Shown here piece after piece: positions 5,730 through 6,297 of a stretch of 6,297 bases of DNA. Source of the DNA: Nitrospirae bacterium GWC2_57_9 (lineage in GTDB: Bacteria; Nitrospirota; UBA9217); contig MHEA01000087.1 of NCBI GenBank assembly GCA_001805085.1, positions 1 through 6,297 on the forward strand. Direction: 5' to 3'. The notes under the pieces are model-generated. The model made no database searches. It worked only from the letters and a program-made list of their open reading frames with translations, and was not told where the DNA came from. Numbering within the stretch: position 1 is the stretch's first letter; each line of letters opens with the position of its first letter. Made by a program: the position numbers and the translations under genes.

Positions 5730-6297
5730 TTAAGAAAGGAAAGAACAGGGGGAAATGATTTTGGGGAATCCTTTGGCGAACATGCCGGACAAAAAAAATC
5801 TTCGGGGCAGGCTTTCGATCTTCCACTCTTTCAATTTTTCGACAACGAGTCCAAGAACAGCGTCGAAAGAATTACGGACCTCGCCGGTCAAGACGAGACT
5901 CATCTGGAGGGATTGCGGCTGAATGCCTACAAGGCAGAGGTCCAGCGGGGTCTCCCGTGTCAACAGGGTGGCAAGCAGCAGATCCGAGAGTCCGATGTGA
6001 TGCACCGAAAGCTTGCTGTTAAGAACAGCGGGAATCGCATTTCCGTTAATAAGTTCGAAATGACCGGGTGACTTGCAGAAATCGACGGCATCGATGATGA
6101 GAATCCGGTCTCGGTCCTGAAAAAGAGGCAGGAGATCGAGTCCCATGGTTCCGCCGTCAATGATATCGACGGAAGGTGAAAAAATATAACCTTCGCTGAG
6201 CGCAGCCGCAGCCCGGGGACCGACACCTTCATCGGAAAGAAGGATGTTGCCGAGACCGAGGACGGCAATACGGCTCTTCTCCCCGGGATAGGACAGG
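5730..6297 (-). CDS. Second hydrogenase maturation protease (HyaD-like), 5' end outside window
   Basis: The open frame runs in from the right edge; 188 codons are visible down to TAA at 5732-5730. Near the edge it reads RIAVLGLGNILLSDEGVGPRA, the N-terminal signature of M52 peptidases, so only a few residues at most are missing. The expected metal ligands are the Glu of SDEGVG (codon about 6229-6227), the Asp of ILIIDAVDF and the His of SVHHIGLSDLL. The internal ATG at 6146 is not the real start, because the signature lies upstream of it. The C-terminus has a tail of some 25 residues (from about RRFFLSGMF) after the conserved part. It differs clearly from the protease at 1687-2199. It may be the last gene of an upstream hydrogenase operon, since a promoter follows it, or a second protease for the same enzyme. 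Confidence 0.9.
   Translation of the reverse strand, partial: LSYPGEKSRIAVLGLGNILLSDEGVGPRAAAALSEGYIFSPSVDIIDGGTMGLDLLPLFQDRDRILIIDAVDFCKSPGHFELINGNAIPAVLNSKLSVHHIGLSDLLLATLLTRETPLDLCLVGIQPQSLQMSLVLTGEVRNSFDAVLGLVVEKLKEWKIESLPRRFFLSGMFAKGFPKIISPCSFLS

Overview
The window holds most of an operon for a membrane-bound, periplasm-facing group 1 [NiFe] hydrogenase. Every gene I can support lies on the minus strand, so transcription runs from high to low coordinates. The sequence is bacterial. Coding DNA looks moderately GC-rich and the gaps are more AT-rich. The protein style and the degenerate intergenic repeats fit an anaerobe or microaerophile of the Nitrospirota or Desulfobacterota/Geobacter kind, but that placement is an inference and is weak.

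Layout in transcription order. (1) 6297-5730: the 5'-truncated end of a hydrogenase maturation protease. (2) 5729-5553: a 177-base gap with a good sigma70-type promoter and a leader of about 90 nt. (3) 5552-4443: small subunit with a Tat signal. (4) 4443-2851: large subunit with both nickel-binding CxxC motifs and a cleavable tail. (5) 2840-2199: di-haem cytochrome b. (6) 2199-1687: a second maturation protease. (7) 1686-1563: a gap with a perfect small palindrome. (8) 1562-1023: one reading frame encoding HypC fused to HypA. (9) 1022-690: a 333-base gap filled with degenerate repeats. (10) 689-48: HypB, starting at TTG. (11) 69-1: the first 23 codons of HypF, overlapping the end of hypB and cut by the window edge.

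How they work together. HypF (with HypC/D/E, the last two not visible here) builds the Fe(CN)2CO group. HypC carries it to the large subunit, and HypA and HypB deliver nickel. A protease then removes the 15-residue tail of the large subunit. The matured large subunit joins the small subunit, is exported by Tat and docks on the cytochrome b, which passes electrons from H2 to the quinone pool.

The most interesting points are these. The small subunit has Asp in place of the first proximal-cluster cysteine and four cysteines at the medial cluster, a pattern I know from the actinobacterial-type (group 1h) enzyme. HypC and HypA are fused, which buries the Met-His-Glu start that HypA normally uses to bind nickel. 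A perfect 9-bp hairpin lies just inside the protease gene. Two different maturation proteases flank the structural genes.
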